A stretch of 64,000 nucleotides of DNA from the NCBI RefSeq assembly GCF_000300275.1, contig NZ_AMRN01000001.1, forward strand, positions 1-64,000. Direction: 5' to 3'. The stretch is from Thalassospira profundimaris WP0211 (lineage in GTDB: Bacteria > Pseudomonadota > Alphaproteobacteria > Rhodospirillales > Thalassospiraceae). The position numbers were made by a program, and so were the translations under genes. Positions within the stretch are counted from its first letter, which is position 1. Every line of letters begins with the position of its first letter. Positions 1-8,493 of this stretch are shown here, piece by piece. The notes under the pieces were generated by a model that searched no databases, was not told where the DNA came from, and saw only the letters and a program-made list of their open reading frames with translations.

Positions 1-1216
1 TGCTGAGCGCCTGATAGAGGATGATGGCAGCAAGGGTTGCCGTGCCGATCCCGCCCATGGCGAAACCACCGAAATTGACCGTGAAGTCGCCCGCGCCAAA
101 GATCAGCGTGATGCCAACCGTAAACAGGGTGCGTGGATCAGAGAAATCAACGCGGTTATCGACCCACAAACGGATCATGGCAGCAGCAATCAGGCCAAAG
201 ACCGCGACACCAAGCCCGCCCAGAACCGGGCCCGGAATGGTGTGCAGCAATGCGCCGAATTTCGGCGAGAAACCCAGCAGAATGGCAATCACCGCCGCAA
301 TGACAAAGATCAGCGTCGAAAACACCCGGGTTACGGCCATAACACCCATGTTTTCGACATAGGTGGTGACACCGGTACCGCCGCCCGATCCGGCCAGCAT
401 GGTTGCCAGACCATCACCGACAAAACCACGGCCGATATAACGATCCATGTTCTGTTTGGTCATGCCACCAATCGCCTTGATATGACCGAGGTTTTCGGCC
501 ACCAGAATGAAGGCCACTGGCGCGATCAGGAACATGGCCGAACTTTCAAAGCGCGGTGCGACAAAGGATGGCATGCCAAACCATGGGGCCTGTGAGAGTT
601 CGGTAAAATCAATCGCCGGCATCAGGCCAAAGCCATTGCCCAGAACCAGCACCAGCACATAGCCCGCCAGGATGCCGACCAGAATGGAAATCCGGCGCAA
701 CGCAATCGGCGCATAGACCGAGACAAAGGCCACCGACAGCAGGGTCAGAAGGGCGACCAGCATATGCATGTTATCGCCCGTGATGCCATTGATCCCGACC
801 GGGGCGAGGTTCAGGCCAATCGCCGCCCCAACCGCCCCCGTCACCGCAGGCGGCATGAGTTTTTCGACCCAGCCGGTGCCGGTCGCCATGACGATCAGAC
901 CGATCACGACATAAAGCGCACCAGCAGCAATGATCCCGCCAAGCGCCCCGCCAATATCGGGGTTTGGTCCCGATCCGGCATATCCGGTGGCGGCAATGAC
1001 GACCGCGATAAAGGCAAAGGACGAGCCCAGATAGCTGGGCACGCGGCCCGCCGTGCAGATGAAGAAGATCAGGGTGCCGATACCGGAAAACAGGATCGCC
1101 AGATTGGGATCAAACCCCATCAGAAGCGGACCAAGGATGGTCGCCCCCGACATGGCAACAAGATGCTGCAAGCCCATCGGGAACATAGCACCCCAAGGCA
1201 GACGTTCATCAGGCAT
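1..1216 (-). CDS. Uracil-xanthine permease (NCS2 family), C-terminus cut by window edge
   Basis: The reading frame starts at ATG 1216 and runs off the left edge, so about 405 codons are visible. The translation opens with LPWGAMFPMGLQHL, the usual first-helix signature of UraA/PyrP/RutG-type nucleobase:proton symporters, and continues as a polytopic inner-membrane protein. The segment AENLGHIKAIGG followed by a Gly/Thr-rich GGGTGVTTYVENMG stretch corresponds to the substrate-binding region of the family (known of the family). It would import uracil or xanthine with protons. A GTG at 1237 in the same frame is an alternative start; neither has a strong ribosome-binding site. No uracil or xanthine catabolic gene lies beside it in the window, so the substrate cannot be fixed. 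Confidence 0.85.
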   Translation of the reverse strand, partial: MPDERLPWGAMFPMGLQHLVAMSGATILGPLLMGFDPNLAILFSGIGTLIFFICTAGRVPSYLGSSFAFIAVVIAATGYAGSGPNPDIGGALGGIIAAGALYVVIGLIVMATGTGWVEKLMPPAVTGAVGAAIGLNLAPVGINGITGDNMHMLVALLTLLSVAFVSVYAPIALRRISILVGILAGYVLVLVLGNGFGLMPAIDFTELSQAPWFGMPSFVAPRFESSAMFLIAPVAFILVAENLGHIKAIGGMTKQNMDRYIGRGFVGDGLATMLAGSGGGTGVTTYVENMGVMAVTRVFSTLIFVIAAVIAILLGFSPKFGALLHTIPGPVLGGLGVAVFGLIAAAMIRLWVDNRVDFSDPRTLFTVGITLIFGAGDFTVNFGGFAMGGIGTATLAAIILYQALS

Positions 1217-1376
1217 GACTGTGGAAGACCGGGTCACAGACCAGGAAGGAAAATATCGCATTTATGGCAAGCCGATTATTTATGGACGTTTCGCGCGAAA
1301 ATGCCCCGCCGGGCGGCAGGGCGTACCGGGTATCGCGCCACGGGCAGCAAAAAGCAAGATGCCATCCGATGCTTTT

Positions 1377-3314
1377 TTAGTCGTTGCTGTGGAAATGGTC
1401 GTAAATCTTGCGCGCCAAGGCGGCACTGATGCCATCGACGGCCTCAAGATCGGAGAGCCCGGCATCGGCCACACCGCGCGCGGAGCCGAAATGGTGGAGC
1501 AGTGCCTTTTTGCGTGCACCGCCGACACCGGGGACTGAGTCGAGCACACTTTTGCCCATCTGTTTGCCGCGTTTGGCGCGATGGGTGCCAATCGCCCAGC
1601 GATGGGCCTCGTCGCGCAGGCGCTGAATGAAATAGAGCACCGGGTCCTTCATATCGAGACGCACCGGGGCCTTGCCGGGGATGTGCAGCACTTCCTTGCC
1701 GGCATTACGATCCACCCCCTTGGCGACACCGACCAGCATGACGTCCTCGATGCCGAGATCTTCGAGAACTTCACGTGCCACGCCAAGTTGGCCCAAGCCA
1801 CCGTCAATCAGGCAAAGGTCCGGCCATGTGCCGTTTTCGCGGTCCGGGTCTTCTTTTTGGGCCCGGGCGAAACGGCGCGTTAGGACTTCGCGCATCATGG
1901 CAAAGTCATCACCCGGCGCGATATCGCCCTTGATGTTGAATTTGCGATAGGCGTTTTTCATGAAGCCTTCGGGTCCGGCGACAACCATGCCGCCGACCAT
2001 ATTGGTCCCCTGGGTGTGGGAGTTATCGTAAACCTCGATCCGTTCCGGCGTGCTTTCGAGATCAAGCTTGTCAGCAAGGTCTTCAAGCAATTTGCGCTGT
2101 GTCGCACTTTCGGCCAGACGACGGCCCAGGGCATCCTTGGCGTTGGTGAGCGCATGTTCGACCAGTTTGCGTTTGCCGCCGCGCTTGGGCACGAGCAATT
2201 CGATCTTGCGGTCGTTATTGATGCCAAGCGCGTTTTCGACCAGTTCCTGGCCTTCGATTTCGTGCGACAGGAAGATCTGTTTGGGGGCCGGTTTATCGGC
2301 ATAGAACTGCCCGACAAAGGCCGACAGGATTTCGGGGATTTCGGCCGATTGTTCATGGCGCGGAAAATAGGACCGGTTGCCATAGTTCGAGCCCGAGCGG
2401 AAGAAGAACACCTGCACACAGCTTTGCCCGCCTTCCTGATGAAGGGCGATGACGTCGGCCTCTTCAACACCTTCAAGGTTGATGTCCTGATGGGATCGGA
2501 TCTGGCTGAGCGCACGGATGCGGTCGCGATACATCGCGGCCTGTTCGAACTCCATCTTTTCAGACGCATCCATCATGTCGGCTTCGAGCTGCTTGAGGAT
2601 TTTCTGGCTGCGCCCGGTCAAAAAGTCGCGGCAAATATCCACAAGCTGGTCATATTCCGGTTTGGAAATGCGATCGACACAGGGGGCGGCACAGCGTTTG
2701 ATTTGATAAAGCAAACACGGGCGCGAGCGGTTGGAAAACACCCCGTCGGTGCAGGAGCGCAGCAAAAAGGCGCGTTGCAGATGATTGATGGTGTTGTTGA
2801 CCGCCCAGGCCGAGGCGAACGGGCCAAAGCAACTGCCATCCTTGGCGCGTGCGCCACGATGTTTGACGATGCGCGGATAGTCGTGATCCTCGGTGATCAG
2901 GATATAGGGGAAACTTTTGTCATCGCGCAGCAGGATGTTGTAGCGCGGTTTGAGCTTTTTGATCAGGTTGGATTCAAGAAGGAGCGCCTCGGCCTCGGTA
3001 TGGGTGGTGATGATTTCCATCCGCACCGTCTGGGCCACCATGCGAGCAATGCGGATCGGCAATTGCATGATGCGGGTATAGGCGACCACGCGTTTCTTGA
3101 GGTTCTTGGCCTTGCCAACGTAAAGCACGCGTTCCTTGTCATCGATCATGCGATAGACACCCGCCGAGCCCGGCATGGTTTTCAGCGCATTTTTGATCGC
3201 CTCCACCCCGCGTGCTGCCCCGCCGTCGATTTTATCACCATCAAGCGACAAACCGATTTCCCGTTTCGGGGCATCATCCCCGGTCGGGTTTTCGGGGGAA
3301 ACAGGTGGCTTCAT
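1377..3314 (-). CDS. uvrC: UvrABC excinuclease subunit C
   Basis: UvrC makes both the 3' and 5' incisions around bulky DNA lesions after UvrA/UvrB loading. The 645-aa product has the full family layout: GIY-YIG nuclease at about residues 51-130 (AGVYR...LYVGKA), a cysteine-containing linker, the UVR/UvrB-binding coiled coil at about 238-272, the RNase H-like C-terminal nuclease core, and tandem helix-hairpin-helix at the end (SVPGVGGARKKALL, VDGISAALARKI). I chose ATG 3314: a GGAG lies 7 nt upstream, while the adjacent TTG at 3317 would leave only 4 nt. The gene stands alone between the permease and an AT-rich intergenic gap. I saw no alphaproteobacterial LexA box (GTTC-N7-GTTC) in front of it. 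Confidence 0.97.
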   Translation of the reverse strand: MKPPVSPENPTGDDAPKREIGLSLDGDKIDGGAARGVEAIKNALKTMPGSAGVYRMIDDKERVLYVGKAKNLKKRVVAYTRIMQLPIRIARMVAQTVRMEIITTHTEAEALLLESNLIKKLKPRYNILLRDDKSFPYILITEDHDYPRIVKHRGARAKDGSCFGPFASAWAVNNTINHLQRAFLLRSCTDGVFSNRSRPCLLYQIKRCAAPCVDRISKPEYDQLVDICRDFLTGRSQKILKQLEADMMDASEKMEFEQAAMYRDRIRALSQIRSHQDINLEGVEEADVIALHQEGGQSCVQVFFFRSGSNYGNRSYFPRHEQSAEIPEILSAFVGQFYADKPAPKQIFLSHEIEGQELVENALGINNDRKIELLVPKRGGKRKLVEHALTNAKDALGRRLAESATQRKLLEDLADKLDLESTPERIEVYDNSHTQGTNMVGGMVVAGPEGFMKNAYRKFNIKGDIAPGDDFAMMREVLTRRFARAQKEDPDRENGTWPDLCLIDGGLGQLGVAREVLEDLGIEDVMLVGVAKGVDRNAGKEVLHIPGKAPVRLDMKDPVLYFIQRLRDEAHRWAIGTHRAKRGKQMGKSVLDSVPGVGGARKKALLHHFGSARGVADAGLSDLEAVDGISAALARKIYDHFHSND

Positions 3315-3366
3315 CAAGGCACTCCGAGATCAGGAGAATCTGTTGAGGTTAAAGTGCAGAGCAACA

Positions 3367-3739
3367 GAGTCTAAAATACATTCAAAGTTGTGACAGCCGT
3401 CACAGGCAAACGCGATTTGAAACATAGCTGAAAAGATTAACATCGCAACCGCGCCGAGGGGAATCGCCATGCCAAAAAAGATGTCCACCAAGACTGTGGA
3501 TAACTATGTGGGTAATCGGGGGGTGACTTCCTGCACCCCTTGAGAGTCTTAACGTTCTATGAAGTGCACAATTATTGAGCAAAACAGTTAAGTTATTGAT
3601 TTTAAACAATAAAAATACTGTCAACGTGAAATCATTCGGTAATAGAGTCGTAAAAAATGAATATTTTCCTTTGAATCATATTCGCCAGATGCTTGTGAAT
3701 AAGCACGGATGCGATTCGCACCAGAGGAATCAAAGAGTC
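3367..3739. other. AT-rich intergenic region with DnaA-box-like sites and clustered GANTC sites
   Basis: This gap between uvrC and folB is much richer in A/T than its surroundings. It holds two matches to the DnaA consensus TTATNCACA read on the minus strand (3495-3503 and 3694-3702) and a near match at 3507-3515 (TGTGGGTAA). GANTC, the CcrM methylation site, occurs eight times: 3367, 3461, 3544, 3645, 3673, 3713, 3727 and 3735. Fewer than two would be expected by chance. Replication origins of Alphaproteobacteria combine such features, but so can CcrM- or DnaA-regulated promoters. Gene orientation on both sides is mostly minus, which does not support an origin. A 24-codon frame at 3469-3543 with a GAGGGG upstream is possible but unsupported. 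Confidence 0.3.
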
Positions 3740-3791
3740 CCTTGGATTGGCCGTCTGGAAAAGTAAATTTTTTCGGGAAATTGCGTATCGA

Positions 3792-4232
3792 TCAGCGCGC
3801 GATATTGTGGCGTTCGATTTCCACACCAACCGCAGCTGCGTCTTCAAAAACGTCGAGCTTTTCAACCCTGACGATCACCTTGCGGACTCGCGGGTCGGCA
3901 AGACACATGTCAGCGAGTTTTTCCCCAAGGGTTTCCACAAGGTTGGTATGACCATCCTGGCAGATGCGGCGCGTGCCGACGACCAGATCCTCGTAGCTTA
4001 GCACGGTGGTGATATCATCATTCTGAACACCGTCGCCTTCGAGTACGGCAAGGTCGAGATTGATGCGCACACGTTGCGGGGCTTCTTTTTCGTGTTCGTA
4101 AACACCGATGGAGGTGTGAATGATCATGTCACGCACGAAGACACGGCGCAGGTTGCCTGCACGATCTGCATGGGGCACATCGGCAAATGGCAATGTCGTA
4201 ATTTTGGCATCCTGTTTCAGGCCTGCGGTCAT
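3792..4232 (-). CDS. folB: Dihydroneopterin aldolase
   Basis: FolB cleaves 7,8-dihydroneopterin to 6-hydroxymethyl-dihydropterin in folate synthesis. The 146-aa protein carries the family pattern: GVYEHEK near the N-terminus with the conserved glutamate, LSYEDLV, NLVETLGEKLAD in the middle, and VRVEKLDVF with the conserved lysine near the end. I chose ATG 4232 because AAGGAAG sits 8 nt upstream; a start 17 codons earlier has no such site. It follows the SDR gene on the same strand with about 100 nt between. The pairing of folB with a pteridine-reductase-like SDR supports a pterin role for both. Confidence 0.92.
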   Translation of the reverse strand: MTAGLKQDAKITTLPFADVPHADRAGNLRRVFVRDMIIHTSIGVYEHEKEAPQRVRINLDLAVLEGDGVQNDDITTVLSYEDLVVGTRRICQDGHTNLVETLGEKLADMCLADPRVRKVIVRVEKLDVFEDAAAVGVEIERHNIAR

Positions 4233-4332
4233 ATTCCGGTCTTCCTTGTGCTGCTTTGTTGCGGGTGCCTTAAAAATCACCACGCAATTCCGGCCCGATG
4301 TCTGGCAGCGATTTAACGATCACTGCCGGGCA

Positions 4333-5103
4333 TCATTCGTTGGGCGCATCTTCTTCGCCACTGGGCGCCCAATCGAGGTGCTGCCCGCCGTCAAGCGCTA
4401 ACATTTGCCCGGTGATGGCCGGCGCGGCAAGGAAAAATCGAACCGCGTCGCAAATCTCTTGCGGGTTTGTCCCTATTTTCAGGGGTGTTTTTTCGCACTG
4501 CGCGTCGAAATCTTCCTGTGTTTGTCGGCTACTAGGCAGTGCCGGCCCCGGCCCGATGGCATTGACGCGAATTTTTGGTGCAAGGGCCAATGCCAGCGTC
4601 TGGGTCAGGGTCCAAAGCCCGGCTTTGGACAGGGTATAGGTCATGAAATGCGGGGTCAGGTTCCAGACACGCTGATCAATCAGGTTGAGGATCATGCCCT
4701 GACAGTTATCTGGCAGATGCTTTGCGAATTGCTGCGAGAGGATAAACGGCGCGCGCAAATTGGTTTCCATATGCAAATCCCAGCTTTCGCGGGTTGCCGT
4801 TTGCACATCATCAAATTCAAAGGTCGAGGCGTTGTTGATCAGAACCCCGATCGGGCCAAGTTGCCTGGTCGCATCGGCAACCAATTGATGGGTTGCATCT
4901 TCGTTGGTCAGATCGGCCGAAACAACGCAGGCCTTTTGGCCAAGGTCGCGGACCTCGTTGGCGACAGCTTCGGCGTCTTGTTTCGAGCTGTTGCAATGAA
5001 GGGCGATGTCATAGCCGTTGCGCGCCAGATCCAGGGTCAATGCACGACCGATGCGTTTTGCTGCACCGGTGATCAGAACGGATTTCGGGAATTGACCTGT
5101 CAT
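4333..5103 (-). CDS. SDR family oxidoreductase, pteridine reductase/FolM-like
   Basis: This is a 256-aa classical short-chain dehydrogenase. The nucleotide-binding loop reads TGAAKRIG; the arginine in this loop is characteristic of NADPH-dependent pteridine reductases (PTR1, FolM) rather than of general SDRs (family knowledge). It is followed by NNAS and a YTLSKAGL segment containing the catalytic Tyr-x-x-x-Lys. The product therefore probably reduces a dihydro- or monapterin; the folB gene directly downstream fits. ATG 5103 was chosen because GAGG lies 5 nt upstream; a start seven codons earlier is less well placed. Substrate specificity is inference. Confidence 0.85.
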   Translation of the reverse strand: MTGQFPKSVLITGAAKRIGRALTLDLARNGYDIALHCNSSKQDAEAVANEVRDLGQKACVVSADLTNEDATHQLVADATRQLGPIGVLINNASTFEFDDVQTATRESWDLHMETNLRAPFILSQQFAKHLPDNCQGMILNLIDQRVWNLTPHFMTYTLSKAGLWTLTQTLALALAPKIRVNAIGPGPALPSSRQTQEDFDAQCEKTPLKIGTNPQEICDAVRFFLAAPAITGQMLALDGGQHLDWAPSGEEDAPNE

Positions 5104-5170
5104 TGTTGCCTCGATCCTTCGCAAAGTGTGCGGACCGTCATGAGACGGCCCGCGAACTGATTGAACTGAT

Positions 5171-5438
5171 TAAAGCATGTTGCATCTAATCTGCTCCATT
5201 TTGTTTGTCTTTGGCGTGTCGTTTGGCAAGGCACAGCGTGCAGAGCGATGCGGTGCATCGGTCAAACGGTGTAACGCCGCGAAACCTCGCCAAAAACAAA
5301 CCCTTCGGGCCGGGACAACCTTCCGCCCCGCAGCGTCAAGCTCCTTGCACGTAGCCCCGCTACGTACTGCGGTCCTTTCCTCGCCGGACAGAAGGTTCTC
5401 CCCGGCAAAATGGGGCAGATTAGATGCAATATGCTTTA
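5171..5438. repeat. 268-bp palindromic element with 33-bp terminal inverted repeats (three-way junction fold)
   Basis: The ends 5171-5203 and 5406-5438 are inverted repeats of 33 bp matching at 31 positions; both begin TAAAGCAT. Inside them sit two further inverted repeats: 5204-5216 with 5288-5300 (12 of 13), and 5309-5323 with 5391-5406 (one bulge). The last encloses a small hairpin at 5350-5364 and a CCGCAG/CTGCGG pair (5328-5333 with 5367-5372). The stems abut almost without unpaired bases, so one strand would fold into an outer stem with two arms. The right end overlaps the stop codon of the downstream antiporter gene. There is no coding frame. A MITE-like element or a structured RNA is possible. 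Confidence 0.7.
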
Positions 5439-6416
5439 TGCTACGACAAGTTGGAAGACATAGACCAGATAGGCAATCACGAATGCAACACCGGTGATGC
5501 GCGAAATCTTGCGCATGGCATAGGCAACACCGAGCAAGCCCACGGTCACCGCCAGCATGATCCAGATGTCGGAATTCATGATCTGCTCAGGTACCGGGAT
5601 CGGTGCGATCAGCGACACACCGCCAATGATCACAAGCAGGTTCAAAAGGTTCGAGCCAAACACATTGCCCAGTGCCACATCGGAATGCCCGCGGAAGGCA
5701 GCAACCACCGATGCGGCGAGTTCCGGAAGCGACGTGCCAAAGGCAACAAGGGTCAGGCCAATCACGGCTTCGGACACGCCGAACTGTCGGGCGACCGAGA
5801 CCCCGCCTTCAACCAGCCATTCCGCGCCAAACATCAGCGCCACAATCCCGATGACGGTCGCGATGATCGGCCTGGTCCAGCCTTTGGGCTTTTCGCCGAC
5901 TTCGTCGACTTCTTCTTCGTGCAGGTGACTGGCCTCGCTGGGCGAATTTTTGTCGTGCTGATAGGTGAAGTACCAGATGGCCGCCAGCACACAAAGCATC
6001 ACCGCCCCGGCCCAGCGTTCAATCACGCCAAACATGCAAAAGGCAATAAACAGGATCGTGCCCAGCAACATGGTGCCGCCATCACGCACCACGGTGACCC
6101 GCGAGGCAGCAACGGGTTTGAGCAAGGCAACGGCACCCAGAATAAGCAGGATATTGGCAATGTTGGAGCCAACAACGTTGCCCATGGCGATATCGGCCGT
6201 GCCCTTGAGCGATGCATTGAGCGAGACGACAAATTCCGGTGCTGACGTCCCGGCGGCGACAATCGTCAGACCGACGATCACCTTGGAAACGCCCAGCAAA
6301 AGTGCAAGACCAACCGCCCCCCTTACGATGAATTCGCCACCTGCTGTCAGCAATACAAGGCCCGCGATGATCTGAAGATAGGGGATTAGCTGTTCCAAAA
6401 TATCTGCTCGTTTCAA
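5436..6416 (-). CDS. Calcium/sodium antiporter (CaCA family, YrbG-like)
   Basis: This 326-aa inner-membrane protein is built from two homologous halves, as usual for K+-dependent Na+/Ca2+ exchangers and YrbG. The first alpha repeat is near residues 45-90 (GLTIVAAGTSAPEFVVSL, GNVVGSNIANILLILG); the second is in the C-terminal half (GLTLVAFGTSLPELAASV, GNVFGSNLLNLLVIIG). The G(T)S-x-PE and GN-GSN motifs carry the ion-binding acidic and asparagine residues. A charged cytoplasmic loop with DEVGEKP separates the halves. No ATG is available at the N-terminus; the start is TTG, at 6416 or at 6398 (LEQLIPYLQ). The stop codon lies inside the right arm of the palindromic element. Confidence 0.9.
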   Translation of the reverse strand: MKRADILEQLIPYLQIIAGLVLLTAGGEFIVRGAVGLALLLGVSKVIVGLTIVAAGTSAPEFVVSLNASLKGTADIAMGNVVGSNIANILLILGAVALLKPVAASRVTVVRDGGTMLLGTILFIAFCMFGVIERWAGAVMLCVLAAIWYFTYQHDKNSPSEASHLHEEEVDEVGEKPKGWTRPIIATVIGIVALMFGAEWLVEGGVSVARQFGVSEAVIGLTLVAFGTSLPELAASVVAAFRGHSDVALGNVFGSNLLNLLVIIGGVSLIAPIPVPEQIMNSDIWIMLAVTVGLLGVAYAMRKISRITGVAFVIAYLVYVFQLVVA

Positions 6417-6664
6417 AAGCGATTAAACCGGCCCTGTGTCGGGCCCGCGGAAGATGGCATTTGGCGGCGCGAATGGCAAGTCATCAGGCGGTGACAATCG
6501 CCACAGCCCTTAACAGCCCGATTAGGTCGTGAATTTCGCCAATGTCGCAAATTTACCCACGACTGGCAGGGTTATTTTCGTTATCGTTGTAATCTCGTTA
6601 TTTTCAGGCATTTAGGTCCTGATACCCATTGATTATTTGACCGCCTTCCGGAACGAATTTCGCC

Positions 6665-8413
6665 ATGCATCACAGCGTCCTGTTTGAGCTGTTTCTTATT
6701 CTGACTGCCGCGATCATTGCGGTGCCGATTGCGCACAAGCTGCGTGCGAATTCGATCATCGGCTTTCTGATTGGCGGGTTCTTTATCGGGCCGTTCGGCT
6801 TTGGCCTGATTTCCGAACGCGAAGACATTTCCACGGTTGCCGAACTGGGCGTGGTTTTCCTGCTGTTCATGATCGGGCTGGAGCTTTCGCGTGATCGTTT
6901 GCGGGTGATTGGCGGGCGGTTTGCCGGTCTGGGAGTTTTGCAAATTCTGGTGTCGATGGCAGCCCTTCTTGGGCTTCTGGTTGTCATGGAATTCCCGCTG
7001 CCGACGGCCCTTGTGATTGCAGGTGCCCTTGCGCTTTCATCGACCGCGATCATCCTCAAACAGCTTTCCGATGACAAGCAGCTCAATACCCGGTTTGGCC
7101 GTGCGGCCCTTGCCATTTTGTTATTGCAGGACGTGGCGGTTGGTCCGTTCCTGATCATGGTGCAGGCGGCTGGTGACGCCGGAACGGAAACCAGCCCGTG
7201 GATGAGCATCCTTTTGGGGTTTGGGTCGGTTGCGTTGTTGTTACTCGTCGGGCGCTATGTGTTGCCGCGGCTGTTTCGCTATATCGCGTCGCTCAAGAAC
7301 CCGGAACTGTTTGCCATCGGCACGCTGTTTGTTGTGCTAGCCGCCAGCACATTGACTGAGGTTTCCGGGCTTTCGATGGCGCTGGGTGCGTTTATCGCCG
7401 GGGTGATGTTGGCCGAAACCGAGTTCCGCCATCAGATCGAAGCCGACATTTCACCGTTCCGCGGCGTGTTCCTGTCGCTGTTCTTTATGTCGGTCGGCAT
7501 GTCGGTTGATGCCGACGTTGTTTATAACGAATTTGGCACCATCGTCATGTGGCTGGTGCTGTTGCTGGTGATCAAGACGGCGGTTTTGTTCGTTCTGGCG
7601 CGCGCGATCCGGTTTGAAACCGGCCTTGCCATCCGGGTGGCGATGAGCTTGGCCGCCGGGGGTGAATTTGCCTTTGTGATGTTTGCCCTGGCCGCGCAAA
7701 ATGGTGCCGTGCCGCTGGATATGGCAGCGATGCTGATCCCGGTGGTGGCGATTTCGATGGCGCTGACCCCGACGCTGATCAGCCTTGGTCACAAGATCGA
7801 GGAAAAGCTTCATCCCAAGGAAGAAGACCAGCTTGGCAAGATTGCCGAAGAGTCAGAGGGCATTCACCAGCATGTTCTGGTGATCGGAAGCGGCCGCGTT
7901 GGCCGGGTTCTGGCCCGGTTGCTCAAGACGCGCAACATTCCGTTCCTGGTGCTTGATAGTGATGCACAGCAGGTTTCACGCGGTCGGGCGGAAGGCCTTC
8001 CGGTTTACTTTGCCGACGGGTCGCGACCGGAAACTTTCCGGGCTGCGCACACGGATGAAGCAAAAATTGCGGTTGTTGCCATGGGGAACCCGCATGCGAC
8101 CGAGAAGACGGTCGCCCTTTTGCGCCAGCATTACCCGCATCTGAAGATCTTTGCCCGCGCACAGGACATCACCCATATCGGGCCGCTGTCGCGCCACGGG
8201 GCGGATGCCGCCATCCCGGAGGTTCTTGAAACCGGGTTGCGGTTATCCGATCACGTTTTGGCCGCGTGCGACGTGCCGCAGGAAGATATTGATGCCGAAA
8301 TCGCCAAATTCCGCCGTGCGGACATGCTGTTGATGAACGAACTGGCGCCGCGCCCGCAGCGCAAACCGTCAGGGTCGGAAAGTTCGGACAAACCGGCGAA
8401 GAAAGAAACCTGA
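6665..8413 (+). CDS. Monovalent cation:proton antiporter-2 (KefB/KefC-type) with RCK domain
   Basis: This 582-aa product has an N-terminal Na+/H+-exchanger-type membrane domain of about 12 helices (residues 5-380) and a C-terminal cytoplasmic RCK_N domain (about 395-510) with a Rossmann start VLVIGSGRVGRVLARLL and an acidic residue after strand two (VLDSDAQQV). This is the KefB/KefC/CPA2 arrangement: potassium efflux in exchange for protons, gated by nucleotide or redox state through RCK (family knowledge). The LIGGFFIGPFGFG and LLFMIGLEL motifs near the N-terminus are typical. No KefF/KefG ancillary gene is adjacent. The gene is monocistronic and ends in a strong terminator. Confidence 0.92.
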   Translation: MHHSVLFELFLILTAAIIAVPIAHKLRANSIIGFLIGGFFIGPFGFGLISEREDISTVAELGVVFLLFMIGLELSRDRLRVIGGRFAGLGVLQILVSMAALLGLLVVMEFPLPTALVIAGALALSSTAIILKQLSDDKQLNTRFGRAALAILLLQDVAVGPFLIMVQAAGDAGTETSPWMSILLGFGSVALLLLVGRYVLPRLFRYIASLKNPELFAIGTLFVVLAASTLTEVSGLSMALGAFIAGVMLAETEFRHQIEADISPFRGVFLSLFFMSVGMSVDADVVYNEFGTIVMWLVLLLVIKTAVLFVLARAIRFETGLAIRVAMSLAAGGEFAFVMFALAAQNGAVPLDMAAMLIPVVAISMALTPTLISLGHKIEEKLHPKEEDQLGKIAEESEGIHQHVLVIGSGRVGRVLARLLKTRNIPFLVLDSDAQQVSRGRAEGLPVYFADGSRPETFRAAHTDEAKIAVVAMGNPHATEKTVALLRQHYPHLKIFARAQDITHIGPLSRHGADAAIPEVLETGLRLSDHVLAACDVPQEDIDAEIAKFRRADMLLMNELAPRPQRKPSGSESSDKPAKKET

Positions 8414-8433
8414 AGACGTTACGCCCTTAAAAC

Positions 8434-8468
8434 AAAAACCCCCGCAGCAAATCGCTGCGGGGGTTTTT
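8434..8468. terminator. Bidirectional intrinsic terminator
   Basis: A GC-rich hairpin (CCCCCGCAGC, 5-nt loop, GCTGCGGGGG) is flanked by A-tract on the left and T6 on the right. It can end both the antiporter transcript on the plus strand and the phoB transcript on the minus strand. Confidence 0.93.
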
Positions 8469-8493
8469 TAATCGGATCGGGCTCTAAACCGGC

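Noticed and set aside
2016..3374. Long open frame on the plus strand opposite uvrC
   Set aside because: It is the antisense shadow of a well-conserved gene in high-GC DNA; the translation has no domain character.
3469..3543. 24-codon plus-strand frame with GAGGGG upstream, overlapping the DnaA-like sites
   Set aside because: Composition is not protein-like and there is no neighbour it could lead; noted only as possible.
3588..3605. CtrA-like site TTAA-N-TTAA
   Set aside because: The spacer is 10 nt instead of the required 7.
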